NCBI GenBank assembly: GCA_009692275.1
Contig: SHZL01000037.1
Span: 1 to 14,157, forward strand
DNA length: 14,157 nt
Reading direction: 5' to 3'
Source of the DNA: Lysobacterales bacterium
Lineage (GTDB): Bacteria; Pseudomonadota; Gammaproteobacteria; Xanthomonadales; SZUA-36
The notes beneath the pieces were generated by a model. The model had not been told where the DNA came from. It ran no database searches and worked only from the letters and a program-made list of their open reading frames with translations. Positions 1 through 8,254 of this stretch are shown here, in pieces. Each line of letters opens with the position of its first letter. The stretch's first letter is position 1. The translations under genes were made by a program, and so were the position numbers.

Positions 1-742
1 GGAAAGTAACTTTCTGGGTCAGAAAACTTGCATGATCAATGATTGATTGGCAATCGCGCGACAATGTCCCGACGCGTACCCGCAGTTCCTTGTCGGTCTT
101 GCCCTTGAGTGTGACCTGGCCAAAGAATCCGATCATGCGTCCGAGGGAACCCAGGCACTCGCGAATATTGGACGTCATGTCACCCTTGCGGCCGATGGCT
201 TCCAGAATGGTCTGGATATTCGAACTCCTGCTGGGCTTGGAGGATCCGCGTTGCTGAAAAACATCCTGCGAGATTTGCGCAACTTCCCGGCTGATCCGCT
301 CCAGCACGTCGGCCAACCTGTCTACCTGGATTTCCAGCAGGGCGATAAGCACCGATTCACCGCTGTTACAACCCATCGAGACACGCTGCGCGCGCGCTGC
401 CAGGGTCACGAACGCACGCGGTTCGTGATAACGCACGGTAACCAGTCGTTCACCGGTCAGCACGAAGGTAACTGGCGCGAGGTGCGGATCGTCGGTGTCA
501 GTCCGCGCGGGCAGCGTGGCGGTCATGTATGCAGCGCCGTCTTCATAATAGAGGCGGGAGGAGATCTCAATTTCCTCCATTTCTTCGCGCAGCGGCACGC
601 CGATCCCCAGAGCCTGCTCCACCAGGGCTTCTTCCTCCCTGGTAGGGGTAAGCAAATCGAACCAGACAGCTTTTCCCAGGGCTGCGGCGCCCGGATCAAG
701 CAGCACAAGCCGCCCGCCGTCAGAGGCGTAAGCGCTGATCAT
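1..742 (-). CDS. corA: CorA-family divalent cation transporter, partial (N-terminal cytoplasmic domain)
   Basis: The first 247 codons of a CorA/ZntB-type Mg2+ (or other divalent metal) channel are visible; the gene leaves the window at the left edge. The soluble domain has family-typical segments: WFDLLTPTREEE (about residues 27-38), IPLREEMEEIEISSRLY-like text (about 48-64), a VTFVL...LVTVRYHEPRAF stretch (91-111), and a long helical region ending FLTQKVTF (240-247), which in relatives directly precedes the two membrane helices and the GMN filter. Those lie outside the window, so metal choice cannot be judged. The ATG at 742 has an AGGA site about 10 bases upstream and starts 18 bases after the PAP2 gene's stop, so co-transcription is likely. 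A plus-strand open frame over the same bases (47-982) shows no family features. Family assignment is firm; the symbol is by family only. Confidence 0.9.
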   Translation of the reverse strand, partial: MISAYASDGGRLVLLDPGAAALGKAVWFDLLTPTREEEALVEQALGIGVPLREEMEEIEISSRLYYEDGAAYMTATLPARTDTDDPHLAPVTFVLTGERLVTVRYHEPRAFVTLAARAQRVSMGCNSGESVLIALLEIQVDRLADVLERISREVAQISQDVFQQRGSSKPSRSSNIQTILEAIGRKGDMTSNIRECLGSLGRMIGFFGQVTLKGKTDKELRVRVGTLSRDCQSIIDHASFLTQKVTF

Positions 743-760
743 CGCGTTGTTTTCCTTTCA

Positions 761-1327
761 CTACCATTGTTTGCTGATGCTGATTCCATAAAAACCATTG
801 TCGACCAGCGGTGTGGCCACGTACCCATGGTAGGTCTTGGTAAAAGCATAACTGCTGGCAATTCCCAGCGCAGCCCCGGCCATCACATCAACGAGGTAAT
901 GGTTGTCCGATGCGATCCGCGTCCAGCCTACATAAGTTGCCGCCATGTAGGCCGGAATTGCGTACTTGATACCATAGCGTAAGTGAATAAATGCCGCACC
1001 CTGGAATGCTACGGAGGTATGGCCCGAAGGGAATGATTCGTTGTCCTTGCCGTTGGGTCGGGTCTTGGAAATGGTCTTTTTCAAGGCGTAGGTAGCGGCA
1101 TAGTTGGTAAAAAAGGACTTGTAAAACTCCCACCGGCCGTCCTTGTCGTGCATATAGAAGGTGGTCCCGTAGGCCACTGCCGGGATCAGCGTGCGCAGAA
1201 AGCTGCCGGAACGTACCACCGGGTCTGAGGCAGTTGCAAAGGAAGTGTGCACGAGCACGGCACAGATCAGCAAAATGCTCATGTTGTGCCGTTTGAGACC
1301 ATGTGCCGGAGTCTTCACGCTCCCCAT
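761..1327 (-). CDS. PAP2-superfamily membrane phosphatase
   Basis: A 188-residue phosphatidic acid phosphatase type 2 protein, expected to remove phosphate from a lipid (pyro)phosphate such as undecaprenyl pyrophosphate, lipid A or phosphatidate at the outer face of the inner membrane. All three catalytic motifs are present: K83-x6-R90-P91, then FPSGHT at 99-104, then R137-x5-H143-x3-D147, which supplies the nucleophilic and acid/base histidines. The N terminus (KRHN followed by a hydrophobic run to about residue 34) resembles a signal peptide or anchor. Further hydrophobic segments lie near 45-60, 122-136 and 147-163. The ATG at 1327 is chosen because GGAG lies 4 bases upstream; the internal ATG at codon 16 has no such site. 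It sits between an APC permease (30-base gap) and a CorA gene (18-base gap). The exact substrate cannot be read from sequence. Confidence 0.88.
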   Translation of the reverse strand: MGSVKTPAHGLKRHNMSILLICAVLVHTSFATASDPVVRSGSFLRTLIPAVAYGTTFYMHDKDGRWEFYKSFFTNYAATYALKKTISKTRPNGKDNESFPSGHTSVAFQGAAFIHLRYGIKYAIPAYMAATYVGWTRIASDNHYLVDVMAGAALGIASSYAFTKTYHGYVATPLVDNGFYGISISKQW

Positions 1328-1357
1328 TCTACTCCGCTTCGCAGGCCAGGCGCTGCC

Positions 1358-2920
1358 CTAACCTTCACCCTTGGCAAGCTTGGAGTGCCTGATTCCATAG
1401 GCGAAATACACCCCGATACCGACCGCCAGGTAGATCAGGAAGAAATTGCGCGTGGCCGCATGGGACATCAGCGACATCAACAGGAACAGGCACATGAGCG
1501 CACCGATGACCGGTGTTACCGGGGAAAACGGTGCGCGGAACGGACGTTTCATATCCGGCGAGGTATGGCGCAGGTACAACACCGTGATGCACACGATGGC
1601 AAATGCGGCCAGGGAGCCCACATTGGTGAGGTTCGACAGTGACTCCAGCGAGGTGAAGCCCGCCGCGCCCGTCGCACATACTCCAACGATCAGCGTATTG
1701 ATCCAGGGTGTGCGGAATTTCGGGTGCACCCTGGCCAACGCCGGTGGCAACATGCCATCGCTCGCCATGGTGTAGAAAATACGCGTCTGTCCGTAGAGCA
1801 GCACCAGCACTACCGATGAAAGGCCGGCGATGGCGCCAATCTTTACCACCACAGCAAACCAGGGCAAGCCGATCATGTTGACGGCCTTGGCAATCGGCGC
1901 CGGGTCGTTCAGCTCGGTATAAGGCACGATGCCAACCAGCACGGCGGAAGTGAGGATGTAAAGCACGGTGCAGATCAGCAGCGAACCCAGGATGCCAATT
2001 GGCATATCGCGCGCGGGGTTCTTCGATTCCGCGCCCGCGGTCGAGACCGCCTCAAAACCGATATAGGCGAAGAAAATCGTTGCGGCACCACCGATCAATC
2101 CGCCGATGCCGTAACGCGAGGTGTTGTTCGCCGTCACTACATCGATGAGCGCTCGCCAGATATCAGGCCAGAATCCGCGTGGCGTGCCCTCCGGCGGCGG
2201 TGGAATTTCAGCGGGTATCATGGGCGTCCAGTTGTCCGTGTTGACATAGAACATGCCGATCGCGATGAAGGCGATCACCACCGAGACCTTGACGATAACG
2301 ATGATGTTGTTGACCTTGGCCGATTCCGATACGCCAATGACCAGCAGCGTGGTGACTGTGGCCACCACCAAAATGGCCGGCAGGTTCACAATTCCGGTCG
2401 CCACGACTACACCGGCTTCCTTGATCGCCACTCCGGGCGCCGCGGTCAGCGCCGGCGGAATGTGAATACCGATATCCTTAAGCAAGCTCACGAAGTAGCC
2501 CGACCAGCCTACGGCGACAGTCGATGCGGCCAGCCCGTATTCCAGCACCAGCAGCAGCCCCATGACCCAGGCGGCAATTTCGCCCATCGAGGCGTAGGAG
2601 TAGGAGTACGCGGAGCCCGACACCGGCAGTGCGGCTGCAAGCTCGGCGTAACACAGTGCCACGAATGCGCACAGGGTACCGGTGATAACGAACGAGATCG
2701 TGATGCCGGGGCCAGCGAATTCCGCCGCGGCACGCCCGGTCAGCACGAAAATACCGGTGCCGATGATGCAACCAATGCCCAGCGAGATCAGGTTAAGCGC
2801 ACTCAATGAACGCTTGAGTTCGCCCTTGGCCTGCTCCACCTGCATTTGGGCAACAGATTTGCGCAGGAACAGTCGGTGCAAACCGGTTGCGCGCAGGGTT
2901 GAGCCTTGGGCAGGTTTCAT
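1358..2920 (-). CDS. APC-superfamily amino acid permease (cationic amino acid transporter type)
   Basis: A 520-residue inner-membrane permease of the amino acid-polyamine-organocation family with a LeuT-like fold and about 12 hydrophobic helices. Diagnostic parts are the unwound first helix GIGCIIGTGIF (48-58), the CYAELAAALPVSGSAYSYSY segment (90-109) and the conserved GFEAVSTAGAESKNPARD loop (288-305). The pattern and length fit the CAT/YfnA-like branch, which moves amino acids by proton symport or exchange; substrate is not predictable here. The start at 2920 gives a 40-residue cytoplasmic lead with only a weak upstream AGG. A second ATG at codon 26 has no ribosome site either, so the start is uncertain. 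It precedes the PAP2 and CorA genes and is a paralogue of the permease at 11349-12818. Confidence 0.9.
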   Translation of the reverse strand: MKPAQGSTLRATGLHRLFLRKSVAQMQVEQAKGELKRSLSALNLISLGIGCIIGTGIFVLTGRAAAEFAGPGITISFVITGTLCAFVALCYAELAAALPVSGSAYSYSYASMGEIAAWVMGLLLVLEYGLAASTVAVGWSGYFVSLLKDIGIHIPPALTAAPGVAIKEAGVVVATGIVNLPAILVVATVTTLLVIGVSESAKVNNIIVIVKVSVVIAFIAIGMFYVNTDNWTPMIPAEIPPPPEGTPRGFWPDIWRALIDVVTANNTSRYGIGGLIGGAATIFFAYIGFEAVSTAGAESKNPARDMPIGILGSLLICTVLYILTSAVLVGIVPYTELNDPAPIAKAVNMIGLPWFAVVVKIGAIAGLSSVVLVLLYGQTRIFYTMASDGMLPPALARVHPKFRTPWINTLIVGVCATGAAGFTSLESLSNLTNVGSLAAFAIVCITVLYLRHTSPDMKRPFRAPFSPVTPVIGALMCLFLLMSLMSHAATRNFFLIYLAVGIGVYFAYGIRHSKLAKGEG

Positions 2921-2956
2921 GTTTTTAGGTAGCCTGTGTTTAGTAGGGCCAAGCGT

Positions 2957-2984
2957 ACTTTAGTGTGCAACGGCGCGCAATCAA
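2957..2984 (-). promoter_or_regulatory. Possible sigma70-type promoter for the APC permease unit
   Basis: On the minus strand TTGATT (2984-2979) is followed after 16 bases by TAAAGT (2962-2957). Each matches its consensus at four of six positions. The predicted start would leave an untranslated leader of about 30 bases before the ATG at 2920. A call based on consensus matching alone. Confidence 0.28.
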
Positions 2985-2994
2985 ATGGTCAATT

Positions 2995-3008
2995 CCCGAA
3001 AGTTCGGG
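2995..3008. repeat. Short perfect inverted repeat between methyltransferase and permease genes
   Basis: CCCGAA and TTCGGG are separated by two bases, so the transcript could form a 5-bp stem with a 4-base loop. It lies 10 bases beyond the methyltransferase stop and just upstream of the possible permease promoter. No T-tract follows it on the minus strand, so a standard intrinsic terminator is not supported. It could be a weak attenuating hairpin or a protein-binding site. Confidence 0.4.
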
Positions 3009-3017
3009 TTCCCAAGG

Positions 3018-3698
3018 TTAATTTCTGACACCGGCGATGATCATGTGCCGGTCGCCTACGCTGTGCACCTTGAGTTCCGCCAGGCCAGCCTGGCCTAGTT
3101 GCGACCCCACTTCTTGCGGCGTAAAGGCGGCCAGCAGGGAGTTGCGGAAGTCCTCGCGCAGGATTTCGGGCGCGTCCCGGGCGTATTCATTGACCAGGTG
3201 ATCAGCGTCCTGCACGCTGGCAGGCCGGCGCAGGTCGCCCACGAAAATCCGGCTTCCCTCGCGCGTATGTTCCCGCACCGCGGCCCAGAACAGGACCGGG
3301 TCATCAAAATGGTGCAACAGGCTGTTGCTGATGACGCCTGCATACTCGCGCACCGGGATATCCGCGCCGGGTATGTAGGCCTGGTGGAATTCCACGCGTT
3401 GGTGAAATTCGGGAAACTTTGCCAGCAGGTCTGCCCTGGCGTGATCCAGCATACGGGCGGCTCCGTCTACGGCAATGACACTTGCCCCGGGAAATTCCCG
3501 GAGAAACCGGAAGGTGTCGTCGCCTGAACCGCAACCGAGGTTGAGGAACAATCCGGAAATCGTCTCACGCGGAAAGTGTTCGGCGATCTGCCGCATCAGC
3601 CGGTCGTGCGCCTCCGACCAGTCCGCAGAGGCGTAGGCATCGACCTGCGCCGGATCATCCATCAACGCGGGTTCGGGGATTCGTTCAAAGCCGGCCAT
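3018..3698 (-). CDS. Class I SAM-dependent methyltransferase
   Basis: A 226-residue soluble protein with a Rossmann-type SAM-binding fold. Motif I is LNLGCGSGD (52-60), the acidic end of strand 2 is AVDGA (76-80), and the post-motif region is ISNSLLHHFDD (123-133), resembling the UbiE/small-molecule class. The later GDLRRP (154-159) follows the strand-5 position. No target-recognition domain is visible, so the methyl acceptor is unknown. The ATG at 3698 has a strong AAGGAG site (3710-3705) 6 bases upstream. It is divergent from cstA and transcribed toward the APC permease, which begins about 100 bases beyond its stop. No sequence feature ties it functionally to either neighbour. Confidence 0.87.
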   Translation of the reverse strand: MAGFERIPEPALMDDPAQVDAYASADWSEAHDRLMRQIAEHFPRETISGLFLNLGCGSGDDTFRFLREFPGASVIAVDGAARMLDHARADLLAKFPEFHQRVEFHQAYIPGADIPVREYAGVISNSLLHHFDDPVLFWAAVREHTREGSRIFVGDLRRPASVQDADHLVNEYARDAPEILREDFRNSLLAAFTPQEVGSQLGQAGLAELKVHSVGDRHMIIAGVRN

Positions 3699-3726
3699 GC
3701 ACTTCTCCTTATTTTCATCGCGGTCG

Positions 3727-3755
3727 ATGGTAAGCGCCGCCGGAGGTCATTTCAA
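3727..3755 (-). promoter_or_regulatory. Likely sigma70-type promoter of the methyltransferase gene
   Basis: On the minus strand TTGAAA (3755-3750, five of six consensus matches) is followed after exactly 17 bases by TACCAT (3732-3727, four of six). Transcription would start near 3720, leaving a leader of about 22 bases that contains the AAGGAG ribosome site. Confidence 0.42.
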
Positions 3756-3771
3756 CCACGCTTGCGCTTGC

Positions 3772-3780
3772 TGCTATGAT
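3772..3780 (+). promoter_or_regulatory. Possible extended -10 promoter of cstA
   Basis: TGC followed by TATGAT (3775-3780) matches an extended -10 element, which can work with a weak -35; only TTCAAC-like bases lie near 3751-3756. Expected transcript start is near 3787, about 36 bases before the cstA ATG. The weak -35 overlaps the -35 of the divergent methyltransferase promoter. No clear CRP site (TGTGA-N6-TCACA) is visible. Confidence 0.4.
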
Positions 3781-3822
3781 TGCGCGGCCGCAACGAATTG
3801 CCTTCCATCAAACGGAGTAGCC

Positions 3823-5901
3823 ATGTCAAAGAAGGTCCTGAGCAGCTTTATGTGGATCGCCATAGCCGTTGGCGGCGCATCCGCCATCGGCGGCATTGCC
3901 ATCCATCGCGGCGAGTCGATCAACGCCATCTGGTTCGTGGCTGCTGCAGTTTGCACCTACCTCGTGGGCTACCGTTTCTACAGCGCATGGATTTGCGCCC
4001 GGGTGCTGACACTGGACGAGACCCGCGCGACGCCGGCGGAACGATTCAACAACGGGCGCGATTTCGTCCCCACCAACCGCTGGGTCACCTTTGGCCATCA
4101 TTTTGCTGCCATTGCCGGCCCCGGGCCGCTGATCGGTCCGACCCTGGCCATGCAGTTCGGCTATCTGCCCGGCACCTTGTGGATACTGGCCGGTTCGGTG
4201 CTGGGTGGTTGCGTGCAGGACATGGTGATCCTGTTCTTCTCGACGCGGCGTGACGGCCGCAGCCTCGGGCAAATGGCGCGTGACGAGCTCGGCCTCATCG
4301 GCGGCTGGGCAGCCATGGTCGGCGCCATGCTGATCATGGTCATCCTGATCGCGGTGCTGGGCCTGATCATCGTCAATGCCATGAAGCACAGTCCCTGGGC
4401 CACCAGCACGTTGCTGGGAACCATCCCGGTAGCGATGCTCATTGGCATTTACATGCGCGGCATTCGCCCGGGCCGCGTGCTGGAAGGCTCGCTGATCGGC
4501 ATTTCCCTGTTGCTGGTGTGTGTGGTCGGCGGTGGCTGGGTTGACCGCAACGAATCACTGCGCAGCCTGTTCGACTGGAGCGGCGAATCGGTCGCACGGT
4601 TTGTCGTGCTGTACGGGTTCGCGGCTGCGACCTTGCCAGTATGGTTGCTGCTGGCTCCGCGCGACTACCTCTCGACCTTCCTCAAGCTCGGCGTGGTGTT
4701 CATGCTGGCGATTTCCATCCTGTTCCTGGCGCCGGAAATGAAAATGCCGGCGCTGACGCAGTTCGTCGATGGCAGCGGGCCCATCTTCAAGGGCACACTG
4801 TTTCCCTTTGTGTTCATCACCATCGCCTGCGGTGCAGTTTCCGGTTTCCATTCGCTGGTGGCCTCGGGCACGACGCCGAAGCTGCTGTCGAACGAACGCG
4901 ACATCCGCCTCATCGGCTACGGGTCGATGGCGCTGGAATCCCTGGTTGGCATCATGGCCGTGATCGCCGCCTGTGTGCTTGATCCAGGTGTGTATTTCGC
5001 CATCAACAGTCCGGCCGGGGTGGTGGGCAGTGAGGCCATGGCGGCCGTTGGCACAATTTCCTCATGGGGCTTTCCGGTCAGTGTCGAGCAAATGGAAATG
5101 CTGGCCAGGGAGGTGGGGGAGAAGACGCTGTTTGCGCGCACCGGGGGAGCGCCATCGCTGGCGGTAGGCATGGCGACGATTTTCAGCAGCACCTTCGGCA
5201 ATTCGCTGCTGTCGCTGTGGTATCACTTCGCCATCATGTTCGAGGTGCTGTTCATCCTGACCACGCTGGACGCCGGCACGCGGGTTGGCCGCTTCATGCT
5301 GCAGGACATGCTCAAGCATGCCTGGAAGCCGATGGCCAAGCTCTCGTCCTACCCGGCCACCGTGATATCGAGCGGGCTCTTTGTTGCCGCGTGGGGTTAT
5401 TTCCTGTGGCAAGGTGTCAAGGACCCGCTGGGTGGTGTTAACATCCTGTGGCCCTTGTTTGGTATCGCCAACCAGTTGCTGGCCGGTATTGCCCTGTCGG
5501 TGGCTACGGGCATCATCATCAAGATGGGCAGGGCGCGTTTCGCCTGGGTGACGGGCGTGCCGCTGGCCTGGCTGGCAGTCGTTTGCACCAGTGCTGCCTG
5601 GGAAAAAGTGCTGAGCCCCAACCCTGCCATCGGTTTCCTCTCCGGCGCCGCCCGGATGCAGCAGCAATTTCTTGCCGGTACATTGCCGCCCGATCAAGCA
5701 GCGGTGGCGCCGCAGTTGATCATCGGCCAGCAGATCGACGCCGCGCTCGCGCTGTTTTTTGTCTTCGTGCTGTGGGTGGTCATCATTGAAATGCTGCGCA
5801 TGTCGCTGCGGTTTCGCGCAGGAAAATCGGTGCTGCCCCTGTCGGAGTCGGCTTACATCCAGACCCGGCTTGAGCCTGCCCTCGTTGCTCCGTCATCATG
5901 A
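3823..5901 (+). CDS. cstA: Carbon starvation protein CstA-family transporter
   Basis: A 692-residue polytopic inner-membrane protein of the CstA family; E. coli members act as pyruvate transporters (BtsT) or serve in peptide/pyruvate uptake on carbon limitation (CstA). Family signatures are clear near the N terminus: FNNGRDFVPTNRW (75-87), GHHFAAIAGPGPLIGPT (91-107), GYLPGTLW (113-120), and VQDMVILFFSTRRDGRSLGQ (131-150). Length is close to the usual 690-700. The frame is open from 3697, but ATG 3823 is chosen because GGAG (3814-3817) lies 5 bases upstream and MSKK matches a normal cytoplasmic N terminus; the upstream 42 codons would cross the promoter region. The stop overlaps the YbdD-family start by 4 bases, the usual coupling for this pair. 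It is not clear whether this copy is CstA-like or BtsT-like in substrate use. Confidence 0.95.
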   Translation: MSKKVLSSFMWIAIAVGGASAIGGIAIHRGESINAIWFVAAAVCTYLVGYRFYSAWICARVLTLDETRATPAERFNNGRDFVPTNRWVTFGHHFAAIAGPGPLIGPTLAMQFGYLPGTLWILAGSVLGGCVQDMVILFFSTRRDGRSLGQMARDELGLIGGWAAMVGAMLIMVILIAVLGLIIVNAMKHSPWATSTLLGTIPVAMLIGIYMRGIRPGRVLEGSLIGISLLLVCVVGGGWVDRNESLRSLFDWSGESVARFVVLYGFAAATLPVWLLLAPRDYLSTFLKLGVVFMLAISILFLAPEMKMPALTQFVDGSGPIFKGTLFPFVFITIACGAVSGFHSLVASGTTPKLLSNERDIRLIGYGSMALESLVGIMAVIAACVLDPGVYFAINSPAGVVGSEAMAAVGTISSWGFPVSVEQMEMLAREVGEKTLFARTGGAPSLAVGMATIFSSTFGNSLLSLWYHFAIMFEVLFILTTLDAGTRVGRFMLQDMLKHAWKPMAKLSSYPATVISSGLFVAAWGYFLWQGVKDPLGGVNILWPLFGIANQLLAGIALSVATGIIIKMGRARFAWVTGVPLAWLAVVCTSAAWEKVLSPNPAIGFLSGAARMQQQFLAGTLPPDQAAVAPQLIIGQQIDAALALFFVFVLWVVIIEMLRMSLRFRAGKSVLPLSESAYIQTRLEPALVAPSS

Positions 5902-6122
5902 TGCGTCACACCAAGCCAGTCATGATTCTGGTTAAGCCACTTAAAAGTTTCTGGCAGTTCCTGCGGCAGGTGACCGGGGACGACGCCTATGAGCGTTACC
6001 GGGCGCATCATGCAAACGCCCATGAACCCGGCTCACTCTGTGGTGAAGCACCCTTGGGCCGGCAGCAGTTTTTCAAATTGCGCCAGGATGACAAGTGGAG
6101 CAAGGTATCGCGCTGCTGCTGA
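5898..6122 (+). CDS. ybdD: YbdD/YjiX-family small protein (DUF466)
   Basis: A 74-residue soluble protein of the YbdD/YjiX family, regularly encoded just after cstA or btsT and proposed to be an accessory of that transporter; its biochemical role is not settled. The conserved parts are visible: a WQFLRQVTGDDAYERY core (about 19-34), a middle histidine-containing segment, and the terminal KVSRCC, matching the family's K-V-x-R-C-C ending. Translation begins at ATG 5898 (or the next codon, ATG 5901), overlapping the cstA stop as ATGA, which indicates translational coupling. The N-terminal lead of about 15 residues is slightly longer than in short relatives, so a start at 5901 or further in is possible. 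Confidence 0.9.
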   Translation: MMRHTKPVMILVKPLKSFWQFLRQVTGDDAYERYRAHHANAHEPGSLCGEAPLGRQQFFKLRQDDKWSKVSRCC

Positions 6123-6191
6123 TGCAGATAGCAGCGGCCTTATACTCGGTCACCAGCGCTTTAACGTGCTGTTGGGTATGGAGATGACCCC

Positions 6192-7538
6192 ATGCTGAAA
6201 GATTTCGCCAGGAAGATTTACGGCAACTTTATTGTAATGCGTCATCTGTCAGGCCAGAAAAGGGTTCCTTATCTGCCGCAAGAAAAGTGGCAGGCGTTGC
6301 GCGATGCACGGGTTCGCGCGATGGTTCGACATGCCGCCGCAACGGTGCCTCATTACCGCGACTTGTTTCGAACCGAGGGAATTGACCCACACGAGATTCG
6401 CTCGGCGACTGACCTGGACCGCCTTCCCTTGCTGGATAAAGCTACGATTTGGCAGGCACCTCAACGATTCTTGTCAGAGTCTTATAACGTTAAAAACGCC
6501 CTGCCTCTTGTCACCAGCGGTTCGGCAGGCAAGCCGCTGACCGTGTACCACGATCATGACTCCTTGCTGGCCAATATCGCTTTCGGTGAACGGGAGCGGG
6601 AAGTGCTTGCCCAGCTTTGCGGCAGAGGTGTTCGCTGGAGGGAGGTTCTGCTGCTTTACACAGGCTCGACCTTCGGCAAAGTATTGAAGTTTTACCAACA
6701 AGCGACATTCATACCGCTGCGGCCCGACCGTCTGTTCCTGTCCCTTGCCGACCCCATCGAGCAGGTCGTGGAAGCCATTAACAGGTTTCGACCTGATGTA
6801 ATAATCGGCTATTCCGGTTATTTGGAAATGTTGTTCAGAACATTGGCGGCGCGATCCATGCAAATGCACTTGCCGCGCCTTGTGGTCTACGGGGGCGAAG
6901 CGATGACCGAACCCGGGCGGGAGTTCATAAGAGAGCGATTTGGGGTGACCCTCACCTCGCTATACAATGCAGTGGAGTCCTTCAAAATTGGATTCGCTTG
7001 TGAAGTTGGCAATGGCTATCACCTGCATGCAGACCTCTGCCACGTGAAGCTGGTCGACAGCAATGGAAAAACGGTGGCGGATGGTGAAAAAGGGGAGGTC
7101 GTCATCTCCAACCTGGTAAATCGGGCAACAGTTCTCTTGAACTATCGCTTAGGCGATGTTGCGTCCCGGGTGAACCGAAAGTGCGCTTGCGGTCGAACAT
7201 TGCCACTGCTCGGCGAACTTGAAGGCCGCCTGGAAGATATCATTGTCCTGCCCGATGGTTCTTTCGTTCATCCGCTCGCGATTTGGGGCGTCTTCAAAGG
7301 CAAGCCTGAGGTGTTGCGATACCAGTTGATCCAACACGCAACCGACCGATTTGAACTACGCTTGGTGACGACCGACCCGCAGACCTATCAGTGTCTGTTG
7401 CCAACTATCCTTGAGGAGTTTCGCTTGCTGCTGGGCAACTCTGCAAACATTGAGGTCAACTATTACCAGGATTTGAAGGCTCAGGGACCTGGTAAATTCC
7501 GCGCTGTGATTTCCGCCTGCCACAAAAACACGGCATGA
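6192..7538 (+). CDS. PaaK/CapK-like adenylate-forming ligase
   Basis: A 448-residue AMP-binding enzyme of the phenylacetate-CoA ligase/CapK class, expected to activate a carboxylate as acyl-AMP and pass it to CoA or another acceptor. Motifs in order: phosphate loop TSGSAGKP (108-115), YNAVES (258-263, the Y-x-x-x-E core), YRLGD (318-322), CACGR (331-335), GRLED (345-349) at the hinge, and GPGKFR (432-437), whose K435 is the likely catalytic C-terminal lysine. It therefore looks active and full length. GGAG lies 8 bases before ATG 6192. A TATACT at 6141-6146 could be a -10 element but has no good -35. The stop overlaps the GNAT gene's start as ATGA. The acid substrate is unknown. CapK relatives occur in polysaccharide clusters, so a glycan role is possible, but neighbouring glycosyltransferases are absent. 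Confidence 0.87.
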   Translation: MLKDFARKIYGNFIVMRHLSGQKRVPYLPQEKWQALRDARVRAMVRHAAATVPHYRDLFRTEGIDPHEIRSATDLDRLPLLDKATIWQAPQRFLSESYNVKNALPLVTSGSAGKPLTVYHDHDSLLANIAFGEREREVLAQLCGRGVRWREVLLLYTGSTFGKVLKFYQQATFIPLRPDRLFLSLADPIEQVVEAINRFRPDVIIGYSGYLEMLFRTLAARSMQMHLPRLVVYGGEAMTEPGREFIRERFGVTLTSLYNAVESFKIGFACEVGNGYHLHADLCHVKLVDSNGKTVADGEKGEVVISNLVNRATVLLNYRLGDVASRVNRKCACGRTLPLLGELEGRLEDIIVLPDGSFVHPLAIWGVFKGKPEVLRYQLIQHATDRFELRLVTTDPQTYQCLLPTILEEFRLLLGNSANIEVNYYQDLKAQGPGKFRAVISACHKNTA

Positions 7539-8254
7539 AATACCCGAGGCCATCTCAGGTAAAGAGCCTTCAACTGGACAAGATGAAAGTCCCTGGTTCA
7601 GCTGAAATTCTCGGCTTTGCCCGGCGGCTTGGATGGCGACGTGCGTTTTTTCGCGGGGTTTACGTGGCAACAAATCAGGCGGTAAGACTGTCGATCTTCG
7701 ATTGCTTCCGCCTTCGGCGGGAAGACATCAATACGGAGCTTACCAAAACGGTTGGCGGTTACGAGTGCCGTTTTCTTGCGCCGCACGAAGCCAGCCGTTT
7801 TTTCTACTAACTCGACAGTGAGGTTGCCAGGAGCCTTCACGAGGCCCTCGCCCGGGGCGACAAGGCCTACGTTATTCTTGACGGTGAGCGCCTCGCCAGT
7901 ATCGGACTGTACGCTGAAGCTCCCACCCCGATCCTGAGCGATCTCACCGTGCATTTTGACCCCCCTTCGTGGTATATGTACCGAGGTTATACGCAAGCGG
8001 CGTATCGCGGACAGCGCCTCCATGCCCTCGGAATCTTGCGGGCCGCGGTGGAACTGTTCGACCTTCAGGTTCCGCAGCTTGTTACGCTATGCGAAAGGAC
8101 CAACTATCCCGCCACGATCTCAGTGCACCGAATGGGCTGGCAGCGTTGCGGCGCCTTGTATCGAGTCGGTATCGGGCCGTGGACGCGGCTCGGGCAAACT
8201 GCCACAGCCAGGGCGAACGGAATGCGGCTCCAGTCGCGATCCCCACGGATATGA
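7535..8254 (+). pseudogene. GNAT-type acetyltransferase interrupted by an in-frame TAA
   Basis: The frame from ATG 7535 reads 91 codons, meets TAA at 7808-7810, and then stays open in the same frame for 147 further codons to TGA 8254. Together they make a 239-residue protein with one stop codon at position 92. The downstream part carries the likely acetyl-CoA loop (YRGQRLHALG, about codons 157-166) and other GNAT-like text (KAYVILDGERLASIGLY), so the 91-residue product alone would lack the active core. Both ends keep ATGA overlaps, with the ligase upstream and the sulfotransferase downstream, showing that the intact gene was once a full operon member. CAA (Gln) to TAA, a single C-to-T change, is the simplest origin. 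A sequencing error or stop-codon readthrough (TAA followed by C) are alternatives. Family assignment is by motif and is moderately sure. Confidence 0.78.

Noticed and set aside
47..982. Long plus-strand open frame of 311 codons
   Set aside because: It crosses the CorA and PAP2 genes, both of which show clear family motifs on the minus strand; its own product has no recognisable pattern.
3697..3822. 42-codon N-terminal extension of cstA
   Set aside because: It would run through the divergent promoter region and lacks a ribosome site; ATG 3823 has GGAG 5 bases upstream.
3826..4389. Minus-strand open frame of 187 codons inside cstA
   Set aside because: It is antisense to strongly conserved CstA motifs and has no family features of its own.
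7969..8250. Upstream 94-codon extension of the sulfotransferase frame
   Set aside because: This part lies inside the GNAT frame and its translation is not protein-like; ATG 8251 overlaps the GNAT stop and gives a normal sulfotransferase N terminus.
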